Shown here piece by piece: positions 10,149 to 20,140 of a stretch of 64,000 nucleotides of DNA; the stretch's first letter is position 1; each line of letters starts with the position of its first letter. Origin of the DNA: Prasinococcaceae sp. CCMP 1430 (Eukaryota; Prasinodermophyta; Palmophyllophyceae; Prasinococcales; Prasinococcaceae); the NCBI GenBank assembly GCA_013416795.1, contig RQSC01001135.1, forward strand, positions 27,312 to 91,311. The letters are read 5' to 3'. The position numbers were made by a program, and so were the translations under genes. A model generated the notes under the pieces. The model was not told the origin of the DNA. It saw nothing but the letters and a program-made list of their open reading frames with translations, and did no database searches.

Positions 10149-12967
10149 ATGCCGCCTGCGCTCGCGCGAGAGAGGGAGGGCGAGCGCGCGGGCCGTGCGA
10201 GCGCGCGGGCGGCGCGCGCAGGCGCGGCGGTTGCGGCGTGGCGCACTGCTGGCGGTGAGCTGCGCGGTGTCGCAGCCGCAGGCAACACGCTCGCAGAGGC
10301 GCGACGCGGAGGTGGCGGCGGGAGGGCGTGGATCCCAGGCGAGGCGCGAGCACGGTCGCTTGCCGCTGCGCCCAAGGGCTCGCTGCTGCTCGTTCTGGCA
10401 AATGATGGGTCGGTGTACGCCGTGGCAGCGAGCGACAGCAGAGACGTGCAGCAAATGCGCGCGGCCGGGACGCACGAACGCGCAGCAGTGGCCAATGCCG
10501 CGGCCATCGATGGCGATTCCGACGCCCGACACCCACACAAGCGCCAGCGCCGAGCGGCTGTCACGGCCTCCTCTGCTGCTGGTGCTGGGGCCGCGGCCGG
10601 AGATTGCCGCAAGGCTGTTGGCGCGTGCGGGGACAATGCAGCAGAGGTGACAGAGGTGTGCTGCCGCACACCATCGCCCGCCCCGCGAGCGGGCGCGGAC
10701 GCTGACGATGGTGCCATGCCGTGTGCCGAAGGGCGCACGATGTGCCTGCGTGCTGTGGCGCGCGTGCCTGCTGCGCGTTGCGTGGTCGTGGACGCGCGCG
10801 GGCGCGTTTTCGTGGCGACGCTCGGCTGCGCTGTGCAGGAGGTGTCCCTCGGCACGCCAGCGCGCGCGGCCGCGCCGCGCACGTCGCAACCCTTCGATGC
10901 GCTGGGGGCGCGTGCGCCGACGCGAATAATCGCCGTTGCCCGCGGTGGCGACGGCGCTGCCTCGTCGCCCCTGGGCGAGATGCTGTGTTCTGAGTGGCGA
11001 AGGAGGCGCCTCGAGGAGCCCCAGGGCGGGGTGGTGCTCGTGCTCGGCGACGCATGCGGAGATCTGAGCGCGCATTCTCCTCCTTGCGGTATGTCGTTGC
11101 CTGCGGACTGTGGGCCCGCGCCGCTGCGTCTTGCGTCCCTCGAGCAGCCAATCACGGTTCTTGAAGCGGTCGCGCTGGTGGCCAGTGGCGGCGGCGCGCA
11201 CGACGCTCTGGTGGCGGTTGGCTCCGGTGGACGCGCCGCCCTCCTCATTGCGGGCACGTCTGGCGCCTCCCCCAAAGCTTACGAGTGGGCCCTGCACTGC
11301 CCCGTCGAAGGCGGCACGGTGGCTGGCGCCGGTGAGCGCACAAGGCTTCTGCTGCTCAGCCGGGGCGCGTTGCTCGTTTGCCGGCTACGTGAGACGCCCG
11401 GGGACGCAGGTGGCGCGGGCGGTGCCTTCTGTCCGGCGGTGCGCCTCGACCCGCAGCCCGTGGTTGGTTTCCCTTCGGCCCTGGCCGTATGCACTTGTGC
11501 TCGCGAGGATGTGCGCGCGGAGGGAGGAAGCGCGCTCGCTGACGATACCGTTTGCATCCTGCGCGGCGACGGGGAGCTCTTCCTGTCGCCGTTGCAGTCG
11601 CTCCAACCGTCGCCTGAGGAGAGAGAGGACGTGGACGATGCGCGTGCCGTCCCACTTGCTCCCTGCGCACGGCGGCCTCATCGCTCGCCGGAGAGCGTGA
11701 TTGACGACATCGAGCGGCTGGAATGCGCGGTAGAGGCAGCTGCCTCGGCGCGCGCCAGCACAGACTCGGCGTTGGCGGAGGCCAATTGCGCGCTTCATGC
11801 GGCTGCCGCTCTGACTGGTGTGAACGGCGGAGAGCGTGAGCGCCTGCTACCCGCGGACGTCTCACTGCGGCTCGCGATGCACTGTGGCGCGCCGGTGGCC
11901 GATGCGGTGCGCGTGCGTCTCACCAATGCGCTCGACGTGCCTCTTGGAGCGGCGTGTCGCCTCCTCATTGAGCTGCGGCAGGGCGCGGTCGCGCATGCCG
12001 AGAGTGCGCCCATCGGGCCCGGTGGGCTGCCAGCGGGAGGGGCGTGGGAGAGCGACGTATGCGTTCGCGCGCCACTCAACGCGCTGCTGCCTGTGAGGGT
12101 GGATATCACGCTGTGCGTGCGCGCTCATGGCGCACGTGCCGACGTGGCGACGACCTCCCCCGCAGTCGCTGCATCCGCGGAGCGCGCCCTCTTTCGTGTG
12201 TGGAGCGGGCGGGTCGATGTCATCGACTGCGCCCAGGCACTCGCGGCACACGCAGCGACCAAGCCAGCGGTGGCGGAGGATAACGCCCTTAGTGGCGGAG
12301 TGCTGGGTGGCGGCGCCACGAGTGGCGCGGCGGCGCACGCTGGCTACGCCGCCCACTCAACGGTCACGCCGCTGAGTGTCGCGCGCGCGAGGGAATTGGA
12401 GGGCTGCGTGACGGTCGGCTCTTGGCGAGTAGCACGACGGACAGATGCGACAGAGCGCGCGATGGCACGCTCGCGCTTGGCGGTGTCGCGCCCCGCGGCC
12501 TTCTCACTCGCCGTGGAGCGCCGTGGTGGCGCGTGGGCTGCAATCACGACCTCCGACTCGCTGATGTTGACCGCTGCTGCGCACGAGGCGGTCACGTGGC
12601 GACTGGACGCGCTTGGCGGGGCGGTGAGTGTCGCAAACCGCGCGAAACGCGCCTGCTCACCCATTTTCTGCTCGCGCGCCCATCCGTTCGCTCTGACGCT
12701 GACCCTCGATGCGATGATCTGCCACCCCGGCCACCCGCCCACCTGTGCACGCAATTTTTGCAGGACGAGGCTGCATGCGATGCATCGAGTGCGCGTTCCG
12801 CTCGTGCCCAGGCACTGGCGCTCGTGGACGCGCTGGATGGCATGATCGAGGAGTCCGCCCGAGACGCGTCGGGAGGCGGCACAACGGGTGGCTTGGACGC
12901 TGCCGCGCGATCCTTGTCGCGCCTGTACGCCGGCATGCGCTCTGCGCGCGGCGTGGCTGGCACATGA
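10149..12967 (+). CDS. Large unrecognised protein, two exons; FANCB/FAAP100-like architecture possible
   Basis: Exons 10149-12623 and 12764-12967 join in phase 0 across a 140-bp GTGAGT...TTGCAG intron, giving about 892 residues. The N-terminal half contains repeated beta-strand-like blocks (SLLLVLANDGSVYAVAASDS; ARCVVVDARGRVFVATLGC; LLLLSRGALLVCRL), as in a beta-propeller. A helical segment follows (about residues 515-555, SVIDDIERLECAVEAAASAR), then a beta-sandwich-like region beginning DVSLRLAMHCGAP and a short helical end. This order, together with the length, resembles the FANCB/FAAP100 subunits of the Fanconi anaemia core complex, but no diagnostic motif was seen, so I leave it unnamed. 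The frame is open upstream to 9879; the ATG at 10149 is the best start. Confidence 0.6.
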
Positions 12968-12973
12968 GGGCCC

Positions 12974-12998
12974 TATTAATATGCGTGCGTTATTAATA
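12974..12998. terminator. Paired TATTAATA palindromes between convergent genes
   Basis: Two copies of the self-complementary octamer TATTAATA (12974-12981 and 12991-12998) lie between the plus-strand stop (12967) and the minus-strand stop (12993). The second copy supplies the TAA stop of the acyltransferase gene. In a region of about 70% GC these AT islands stand out. I infer a shared, bidirectional 3'-end-processing signal. Confidence 0.4.
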
Positions 12999-13870
12999 CT
13001 GCGTCGTGAAGGGGCCGTCGATGAGCTCGCTGCCCGCCCTCGATATCGCGGGCGGCTCGGCCAGCCATCGCCTGTACTGCGCGTGCACGTGCGTGGCCTC
13101 GTGCGCCACTGTGTCGGGCGTCCAGCTGCTGGCGTCGATCGTTGGGTGCACCATTATACTAAACTCGCCGGGGACCATGTGCCACTCCGCCTTGCCTGGG
13201 CTCAGTTCGAACGCGCCGCGCACCACTAGGGGCACGATGGCGGTTCCTAGCTGCTGCGCGAGGTGGAACGCGCCGCGCTTGAAGGGCTGAAGTCGCCCAC
13301 TGCTCGAGCGCGTGCCCTCGGGGAACATGATCACCTGGCGGGGGCACATAGCCGCGTCCGCGCGGATCAGCTGGTCGCGCAGCTGGTCCATGGTGGACCT
13401 CGCCTCGGTGCGGCTCTTCCTGTTGATCATAAATTGTCCAGTGAGCGCCCACGCGATGCCCAGAACCGGGACGAACATGATCTCGCGCTTGGCGACGAAG
13501 AGCATCGCGTGCGGGCACAGAGCGCACACGGCCAAGCCGTCCAGGAAGGACGTGTGGTTACACACAATCACCTGCGAGCGCTTCAAGCTGGACGCAGTGG
13601 GCACTGTGGGCACAGGCGACGGCGTGAGCTTTGCTCGGTGGGCCCTGGGAAGCGAGCTCGCGCGCGACGCGCAAGCGCAGGTGCATGGTCGCGGCGCCGT
13701 ACTCACAGTGTTCCCTGCCGTGTATACGCAGCCGTATGCCAAAGATCCAGAGGAGGCCACGCGCGACCGCAGGCGCGAAGATCTCCATGGCGCGTGTGCG
13801 CCGCCTGCCTAGCGTGGCCACGTTGTACACGATCGACAGCCCGCACACCAGGAAAAGCCAGCAGAGCCCT
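12993..13870 (-). CDS. PlsC-type 1-acyl-glycerol-3-phosphate acyltransferase, 5' exon unresolved
   Basis: Exons (13870 or earlier)-13707 and 13603-12993 join in phase 1 across a 103-bp GTGAGT...CCACAG intron, producing GREHLPTASSLKRSQVIV. The acyltransferase motifs are intact: NHTSFLD (catalytic His-x4-Asp) and FPEGTRS (phosphate binding), with INRKSR between. The family makes phosphatidic acid from lysophosphatidic acid at membranes. A hydrophobic segment LCWLFLVCGLSIVYNVATLG at the visible N-terminus is a likely membrane anchor. No ATG exists between an in-frame TGA near 13905 and the coding start, so at least one short 5' exon is missing; GCCGCAG at about 13870-13876 could be its acceptor. 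It shares its 3' end region with the convergent gene. Confidence 0.82.
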
Positions 13871-13876
13871 GCGGCG

Positions 13877-14287
13877 CGCGCGCGAGGGCATGCACGCGCG
13901 GCACCTGCCCGTCAGCGGCGGCTCCGGCGGAAGCAGCCGCACTCCTAGCGGTGCAGCGTGCGAGGGCGCCTACTTGCACGCACCGAGCGGTATGTACACA
14001 ATCGCCGCGATGGGCAGCGAGCGAATGCGCGTTCGCAGCCTTGGCCGGTCGACCGGCCCGGGAGATGACGGTGGCGACGGCTGTGGGGACGGGGGCGCGG
14101 AGCGCGGTGCACGCGTGCGCTCGCGCATGCGTCAGCGTCGCTCTTCCGCGCGCTGGCATCAGCGCTGTAGCACTCTCGTGCCCGCTCGCACGCGGCTGCT
14201 GCGCGCCTGTCCTCTCTCACCTGTGCCGCGCCGGCCGTCCCGCCCGGCGCCGCCAGCGCGGCGCAGCCGACGCCGTCGGCGTTCCTC
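13877..14287. other. Divergent intergenic region with likely missing 5' exons
   Basis: About 400 bp between the acyltransferase (-) and the Gln/Ala-rich protein (+). Both genes seem to need further 5' exons, which may lie here. In frame with the plus-strand gene, an open stretch continues to about 14200 (ending QPTPSAFL before the ATG at 14288). I cannot fix the exon limits. Confidence 0.4.
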
Positions 14288-15217
14288 ATGAAGCCGTTCA
14301 AGCGCTGCGCGGCGCACGTGTACATCGCGCACATGATCGACTACCAGCAGCAGGTGGGCCGGCACGCCGCCTACCAGCAGCAGTACCGCGCGGGCATGCC
14401 TCCGGGCATGCCGGCGACGTTCCAGCCGCCGCCGATGGTGGGGCTGCCGCCGGGCGCGGCGGCGGCGCCGCAGGGGCAGGCGGGCGCGATGGACCAGGGC
14501 GCGGCGGCCGCGGCCGCCGTGGCCGCGTCGCAGGCGAGCGCCATAGTTGGTGCGCCGGGTGCCGCCGCGGGCATGCCCTTCGGGCAGCCGCCGGGCAGCG
14601 CGCCGCTGCAGGGCGTGCCGATGGCGGCGCAGATGTACGCGCAGCAACTCCAGAACCAGTACGCCATGGGCGCGGGTGCAGGGGCGGGTGGCGCCGTGCC
14701 CTTCATGTTCCCGCCGCACATGGCCGCGCAGGCGGGGCTCACGCCGCAGCAGCTGGCGGCGCAGCAGGGCGCCTTCTTCGGCGCGCTGCAGGGCATGCAC
14801 GGCCAGATGCCGCCCCACATGCTCGGGCAGATGGGCGGCATGCCGGGGCACGCCGCGGGCATGCCGGGCCAGCCGGCCATGCCGGGCCAGATGGCGGTGG
14901 CCGCAGGCCAGGTCCACCAGGCGGCGCAGGCGGCGCAGGCGGCGCAGGCGGCGCAGGCGGCGCAGGCCGCGCAGGCGGCGCAGGCCGCGGCGGCTGCACA
15001 GATGCAGGCGGCGGGAAGCGCCCCCATGCAAATACCCGGGCAGCTGGCGGGCGCGCCGCGGGAACCTACAGCAGCTCCGCCGGCTGGCGGGCAGCAGGCG
15101 GCCGCCGCCGCAGCCGCAGCGGCTGCTCCGCCCACGACGCCGCGTGGCGCCGACGTGCGCGCGCGCGCGAGGCGCGCGCGCGCGCACCCAGCGGAGTATT
15201 ACGGTATGGCAATATAG
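14288..15217 (+). CDS. Gln/Ala/Met/Pro-rich low-complexity protein
   Basis: I do not recognise this protein, which has 309 residues from ATG 14288. Only its N-terminus is non-repetitive: MKPFKRCAAHVYIAHMIDYQ, a short amphipathic helix that may be the functional part. The rest is Gly/Met/Pro- and Gln/Ala-rich, with a hexanucleotide-repeat region (about 14930-15000) encoding AAQ repeats. Such composition is common in transcription co-regulators and RNA-binding proteins; that is only suggestive. An upstream exon is possible, because the frame stays open before the ATG and reads QPTPSAFL into it. The stop is followed by an AT-rich stretch (15210-15250) that may be the 3'-end signal. Confidence 0.5.
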   Translation: MKPFKRCAAHVYIAHMIDYQQQVGRHAAYQQQYRAGMPPGMPATFQPPPMVGLPPGAAAAPQGQAGAMDQGAAAAAAVAASQASAIVGAPGAAAGMPFGQPPGSAPLQGVPMAAQMYAQQLQNQYAMGAGAGAGGAVPFMFPPHMAAQAGLTPQQLAAQQGAFFGALQGMHGQMPPHMLGQMGGMPGHAAGMPGQPAMPGQMAVAAGQVHQAAQAAQAAQAAQAAQAAQAAQAAAAAQMQAAGSAPMQIPGQLAGAPREPTAAPPAGGQQAAAAAAAAAAPPTTPRGADVRARARRARAHPAEYYGMAI

Positions 15218-15517
15218 GGTTTATATACTGTCCCAACACTATTGTTATTTGATACGGATGTAACGGCGAGTGGTTTGGGTTTCGTCGGATGGGATGGGGA
15301 TGGGGGGGGGGGGGGGGGTACCCGCGCGCGCGCGCTTTTTCCCCACGAGAACGCGGATTGGCGGAATTCGCGGCGGGAAAGCCGCGCGCGCGCCATCACT
15401 CGGCATGCGTTTTCGCGCGGCGAACCGCGCGGGCGAATCGCGCCCCGCGGCGTCGTCGCGTGGCGTCATCGGGAGGGGAAGCGCGCGACGGGGGGACCGC
15501 CCCACGCGTCCGCAGCC
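15218..15517. other. Intergenic spacer with a G homopolymer
   Basis: AT-rich just after the upstream stop, then a G-run of about 18 bases (15301-15318) followed by GC-rich sequence up to the protease start. No gene seen. Confidence 0.5.
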
Positions 15518-17211
15518 ATGAGGGCCGCCGCCGCCGTAGCCGCCGCCGCGGCGCTCGCCGTGACCGGCGCGTCGGCGCTCTGCGTCGACCAGACCGCGCC
15601 GCTGCCCGCCGTGAAGTCCACGCACCTGCCCGAGGTGATGGACTTCGCCGCGTTCGAGCGCACCTTTGCCAAGAAGTACGAGAACGCGGTGGAGCGCATC
15701 GAGCGGATGGCCGTGTTCGAGAAGAACCTGGCCATCATCGCCGCGCACAACGGTGAGGCGTCCGCGCCCTGGCCCGCGCCGAGTCCGACGCGCGCGCCCG
15801 CGCGCGCCGCTCGCCCTCGCCTCCCGGGGCGCCGCAAGGACGTTACGCTTTCTATCGCAGCGAGCGCGCCGCGGGACCGCGCTCGCCGCGGCGTCGGCGA
15901 CATCTGAGGGCCCAGAGGGAGCGCCTCGCTGCCATGCTGACCCCCTGCACTCCCACCGCGCCGCGGCCGCGCCTTTCCCTGGCCGCCGCCGCGATGCCCC
16001 CCCTCCCCGCGCACGCATATGAACTCACCGCGCCCCTCACCAAACCCTGACCGCCATTCCCCCGCCACCTCGCGACGCCCGCCTCCCCTGGGGCGCCCGC
16101 AGCCCTCGCCGACATCGGCGAGAAGACGTACCGCCTGGGCGTGAACCACTTCGCCGACCTGACCGCCGAGGAGTTCGCGCAGCGAACGCTGCAGCCGATG
16201 AAGCGCGACCCCGCGCGCAACGCCGAGGTGGAGACTTTCACCCCCGAGGAGATCGAGCTCGGCAAGAAGAAGGTCAAGGACTGGCGCAAGGAGGGCGCCG
16301 TGACCCCGGTCAAAAACCAGGGCCAGTGCGGCTCGTGCTGGGCGTTCTCGACCACCGGCTCGACGGAGGGCGCGTTTTTCATCGCGACCGGCGAGCTCCG
16401 CTCGCTCTCCGAGCAGCAGCTGGTCGACTGCTCGACGGCCGAGGGTGACCACGGCTGCAACGGCGGCCTGATGGACTTCGGCTTCCAGTACATCCTCGAC
16501 AACAAGGGCATCGACTCCGAGGAGGACTACGCGTACACCGCTGTGGACGGCACGTGCGACTCCACCAAGGAGTCCACGGTCGCCGCTACCATCGACTCGT
16601 TCAAGGACGTCAAGGCAGGCTCCGAGGACGACCTCGCCGCGGCCATCCTCAAGCACGGCCCCGTCTCGGTGGCCATCGAGGCCGACCAGTCGGCGTTCCA
16701 GCTCTACAAGAGTGGCATCTTCAACGAGTCGTGCGGCACGCAGCTCGACCACGGCGTGCTGGCCGTCGGCGTCACCAAGCATGCCTACATCGTCAAGAAC
16801 TCGTGGGGTGAGTCGTGGGGCTCGGACGGCTACATCATGATGGCACGCAACGTCGGCGACTCCGGCATCTGTGGCATCGCCGGCCAGGCCGCGTTCCCCA
16901 AGAGGAAGAAGGGCGACGCCCCTCCGGCGCCGGGCCCCTCGCCCGGCCCTAGCCCCACGCCGCCGCCCGCGCCTTCCTCGTGTGGCTGCACTGGCCTGGG
17001 CGAGTCCATTTGCGAGATGTACAGCCTTCACTGCTGCTGCCAGGACTCGACCACTGTGTCGTGCTCCGCTGAGGCACCCACCCCGGGCGAGTGCTGCTGC
17101 CAGTCGGACAAGTGCTCGACCTCCACCTTCTCCATCGCGTCGCTCATCCCCGACTTTCTGAGGGGCAAGGTCGCCGCCCCGCGCAAGGCTGGGGCCGCCG
17201 CCCAGATGTGA
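15518..17211 (+). CDS. Papain-family cysteine protease with C-terminal granulin-like domain (RD21-type)
   Basis: Exons 15518-15752 and 16103-17211 join in phase 1 (350-bp GTGAGG...CGCAG intron), giving 447 residues. An Ala-rich signal peptide (residues 1-21) is followed by an I29 inhibitor prodomain (FAAFERTFAKKYENAVERIE; NHFADLTAEEF). The C1A catalytic domain has the active Cys in QGQCGSCWAFS, the His in LDHGVLAVGV and the Asn in KNSWGESWG. A Pro-rich linker leads to a Cys-dense tail (CGCTGLGESICEMYSLHCCC, then GECCCQSDKC) resembling a granulin domain. This layout is that of plant RD21-type vacuolar/lysosomal proteases, where the granulin tail is trimmed during maturation. Targeting to the secretory/vacuolar route is inferred. 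It converges on the CtBP-like gene with about 140 bp between stops. Confidence 0.93.
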
Positions 17212-17353
17212 GCGCGCTGCGCGCTCGCAGCAACTGCAGTAGCTATCGGCTGCATCTATTTTTGCGTTCGGGGTTAAGTTGCCAAACGATTCGCTCATTA
17301 CCAATGCATCGAACCGATGGCGCCGAGCGGCGGCAGCATGCTCGCTGCAGCCG

Positions 17354-19261
17354 CTACGTCGCTGTGGTCGCGGCGCCGGCGTCGGTTTCCGCCGGCGCCG
17401 CTGTACCGCCGTCAGCTTCGGCCTCCGCTGCATCCCTCGCGGCAGGACCACCCGCCTCTGCCCCCGCCGCGCCCGCGTCGTCGCCCGTGCCTTCCATTGC
17501 TGCCGCCAGGTTGCTCAGCGTCCTCACGATACCGGACTCATCTGGCATCGCCACCACCTCGATGCGCACGCGCATCTTGGTGTGCCAGCGCTTGTTCGTG
17601 AGCACGACATCACCGAGCGGCGCGTCGTCGTCACACTCCCACATCTCCCATCCACGGAAGTGATACTGCAGGAAGAGCAGCTCCTCGTTCTTCGCGTTCT
17701 GCAGGATCCGCCCGTCAGCCACTGCACTGCGAAAGCCCACGCATTTCGCCGGGATGTTTCGCAACAGCGTGAAGTGGCAGCAAGGATCCGCTGCCGTTGC
17801 GGGCAGCTGCATGCATCGCCACGGCCCCGGTGCAGCCGGCGCCTGCGAACCGGGCGCCTGGCGCGTCACCACGAGTGGATTGGAGGCGTTGCCCTCCTCA
17901 TCCAGTGGCCAAACGCTCACCACGGCGCTCTGCACCAAGTCGCCGACCGACCGCGGAACTGGACAGGGCGCGCGCTTGGGTGCCGCCACTGCCTTCTCCT
18001 GCGGGCCCCTGGCGTCGGCGCTTTCGTTGCTGCCACCCTCTTCACCCGTGACGCCCCCCTCCGCGCCGCTGCCCTTGCCGCCCTTGTGCTTTCCCCCTCC
18101 GCGGTTGCGCCGCTTGCCGCGTCGCCGCCCTGTGGGAGGCTTGCCCTCGCCGCCGCCGCCCGCCGCGCCGCGCCCCACATCGCCCGCGAGGCCACGGCCC
18201 CGCCGGTGCGGCGCGCGCGCCTTGCCATTATCGCGCGTGGCTGTTGTGGGCCTGGAGCCATCGGCCGACGCCAGGTCTTCGTCGACGAGGCCACTGTACG
18301 AGCGGAGGTGGCCCTTGATGGCGTCGACCACCTGGAGGCGCAGGTCGCGCCACGCCTCGTCGGAGAAGCAGCTGCACTGCGGCGTGATGATCAGGTTGGA
18401 CATGTCACGCAGCCACGCCTCCCCCCAAGCCATCGCCGGTGCGACGTCGAGCGCGACGCCGCCCAGCGCCCCCCCAAGCAGCGCGCGCTTGAGCGCGCGA
18501 TCGTTGAAGAGCTCCGCGCTGCACACGCTGACGAGCAGGGCCCCGGGTCGCAGCGCGTCCACGCAGGCCTGCCCGAAGAAGCCGCCCGTGCGCTCGGTGA
18601 GCATGCAATGCATTGAGACAACGTCTGCCTGCGCCACGGCGTGCAGCAACCCCCCCTTGATCTGTTCCACGCCCTCGGGCGCGCCGTCGCGCGCCCAGTC
18701 CGACGGCGCGAAGTCAGGGTGCGCTTCGACGTACGAGACGCGGAAGCCGAAGGGCTTGGCGCGCAGCGCGAGCTCGCGAGCGATGTCGCCCGTGCCCTGG
18801 CCGGACATCACGAGCAGCATGTGCATGCCGGCGCAGCGCCTGCAGCCCTGGAGGGCGAGCGGAGTCGGCGCCCACAGCGGGCCGCCGAGCGCCGCAGCTT
18901 GCGACAGCGTCTGCGTTCGTCTCACGAGCGACAGCACCAGCGCCATCGCCGTCTCGGCAGCCTCGCGGTGGAGCTCCGTGCCGACGTGGGCGCACTGCAG
19001 GCCAAGCTCCTCGGCGAGCTCGCGGTCGGCCTCCGCCTCCATCTCGCTGATGCACACGGCGAGCATCCCCGGCGAGAGGTGCGCGAGAATCTCCTCAGGA
19101 AGGTCGACGAGGCTCAGCACGACGATGGCGGTGGCGTGCGGCAGCAGCGAGGCCAGCTTGGGGTCTGAGGTGGTCGTGCAATGCACGTCCGCCACGCCCG
19201 ACAACGCGTCTCGCTCCAGCTGCACCTCTTCGAGGCTATTGATTGCGAGCACGAGGGGCAT
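17354..19261 (-). CDS. CtBP/ANGUSTIFOLIA-like D-2-hydroxyacid-dehydrogenase-fold protein
   Basis: A single exon gives 635 residues from ATG 19261. Residues 1-330 have the D-isomer 2-hydroxyacid dehydrogenase fold: a Rossmann nucleotide loop around residues 150-160 (MSGQGTGD), then QADVVSMHCMLTE and ALRPGALLVSVCSAEL. The usual catalytic residues are absent: the Arg of the canonical Thr/Ala-Arg-Gly segment is Ser/Ala here, and the His of the TPH motif is Gln (ITPQCSCFSDEAW). Loss of catalytic His is also a feature of plant ANGUSTIFOLIA, a CtBP relative working in transcription or Golgi trafficking. The C-terminal 300 residues contain a basic disordered section and a separate folded part (HFTLLRNIPAKCVGFRSA; NEELLFLQYHFRGWEMWE), with an Ala-rich end. 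Function as a scaffold rather than an enzyme is inferred. Confidence 0.78.
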   Translation of the reverse strand: MPLVLAINSLEEVQLERDALSGVADVHCTTTSDPKLASLLPHATAIVVLSLVDLPEEILAHLSPGMLAVCISEMEAEADRELAEELGLQCAHVGTELHREAAETAMALVLSLVRRTQTLSQAAALGGPLWAPTPLALQGCRRCAGMHMLLVMSGQGTGDIARELALRAKPFGFRVSYVEAHPDFAPSDWARDGAPEGVEQIKGGLLHAVAQADVVSMHCMLTERTGGFFGQACVDALRPGALLVSVCSAELFNDRALKRALLGGALGGVALDVAPAMAWGEAWLRDMSNLIITPQCSCFSDEAWRDLRLQVVDAIKGHLRSYSGLVDEDLASADGSRPTTATRDNGKARAPHRRGRGLAGDVGRGAAGGGGEGKPPTGRRRGKRRNRGGGKHKGGKGSGAEGGVTGEEGGSNESADARGPQEKAVAAPKRAPCPVPRSVGDLVQSAVVSVWPLDEEGNASNPLVVTRQAPGSQAPAAPGPWRCMQLPATAADPCCHFTLLRNIPAKCVGFRSAVADGRILQNAKNEELLFLQYHFRGWEMWECDDDAPLGDVVLTNKRWHTKMRVRIEVVAMPDESGIVRTLSNLAAAMEGTGDDAGAAGAEAGGPAARDAAEAEADGGTAAPAETDAGAATTAT

Positions 19262-19359
19262 GAGGCGGTCGCGCGCCCGCCCCGCCCCCGGCCGCGGCGG
19301 CAGCGCCGCGGCCGAGGTGGCCAAGCAGAGGCCGCGCGGCGACCTCCCTTTCGAGAGCA

Positions 19360-19360
19360 N
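19360..19360. other. Single-N assembly join
   Basis: One undetermined base about 100 bp upstream of the CtBP-like start. To its right the sequence changes to CA-rich microsatellite and repeats, consistent with a contig boundary. Confidence 0.7.
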
Positions 19361-19835
19361 GCGCGCCCCGCGCGCTGTGGGCCGCGCGGGCCGGGCCGCG
19401 CGCGCAAACCCCCGTGTACACACACAACACACACACACACACTCCTCACGCAGGCGCGCACGCACACGCACACCCGAACACGCACATGCACTGGTCGTGC
19501 CGCCACACACTCGCCCGCTCGCTCGCGCACCTCAAACCCGCACGCGCGCGCTCGGGGAACGCTCCCGGTGTCAGGGTCTCCAAAATCCCCATGAGATCCC
19601 ATTCATGTTTGAAGTTTGGGGCGTGTGGAAACCCCAAACACGGTGGCGCGCGCGGGGCGGGGCGGGGCGGGGCGGGGCGCCTCCCCGCCGACCGAGAGCA
19701 AAAAAAAAAAAAAAAAAAAGGGTTTCCCGGAATGGTCATCCAAAATGGCCATCCTTCCCGGAATGGCCATCCGTCGGATGACCCTTTTGGGGATTTTCCC
19801 ACAACGGATGACCATTCCGGGGAAAAAGGCATCAA
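19361..19835. repeat. Microsatellite, poly(A)20 and 15-bp inverted repeat
   Basis: No gene is seen. The stretch holds CA-rich microsatellite (19415-19510), a GGGGC-type tract (19655-19680), and 20 A residues (19700-19719). A perfect 15-base inverted repeat follows (19727-19741 CCGGAATGGTCATCC with 19806-19820), its arms about 64 bases apart, and the loop carries further CCGGAATGGCCATCC-like copies. A poly(A) tract beside a foldback could be the end of a short retroelement or MITE, but no coding part is visible. Confidence 0.6.
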
Positions 19836-19981
19836 GGATGACTGATTCGGGATTATTTGGCGCAGGGGGTGACTGATCTGGGATTAATAATTGGGACAGG
19901 GATGACTGATGCGGGATTCATCGCACAGCGGATGACTGATCTGGGATTATTTGTCGCACAGGATGACTGATCTGGGATTTG
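19836..19981 (+). repeat. About 31-bp tandem repeat, five copies
   Basis: Five diverged copies of GGATGACTGATCTGGGATTA begin near 19836, 19867, 19899, 19930 and 19961, with a period of 31-32 bases and variable linkers (TTTGGCGCA, TTTGTCGCA and similar). The base composition is much lower in GC than the surroundings. A second A-rich tract follows at about 19992. Confidence 0.75.
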
Positions 19982-20140
19982 AGTGTCCCGGAAAAAAAAA
20001 AAAAACAAGGGAAAAATGGGGTCGGATGCGCTTTGATGGCCGAGCGCGCATAACGCCGCGCGCGCGCATAAGGGTTTGGCCGGCTCGGCCATCAGAACGC
20101 ACTCGCGCGCCGCGCGGGGCCCCCACCGGCGCGCGCCCAG

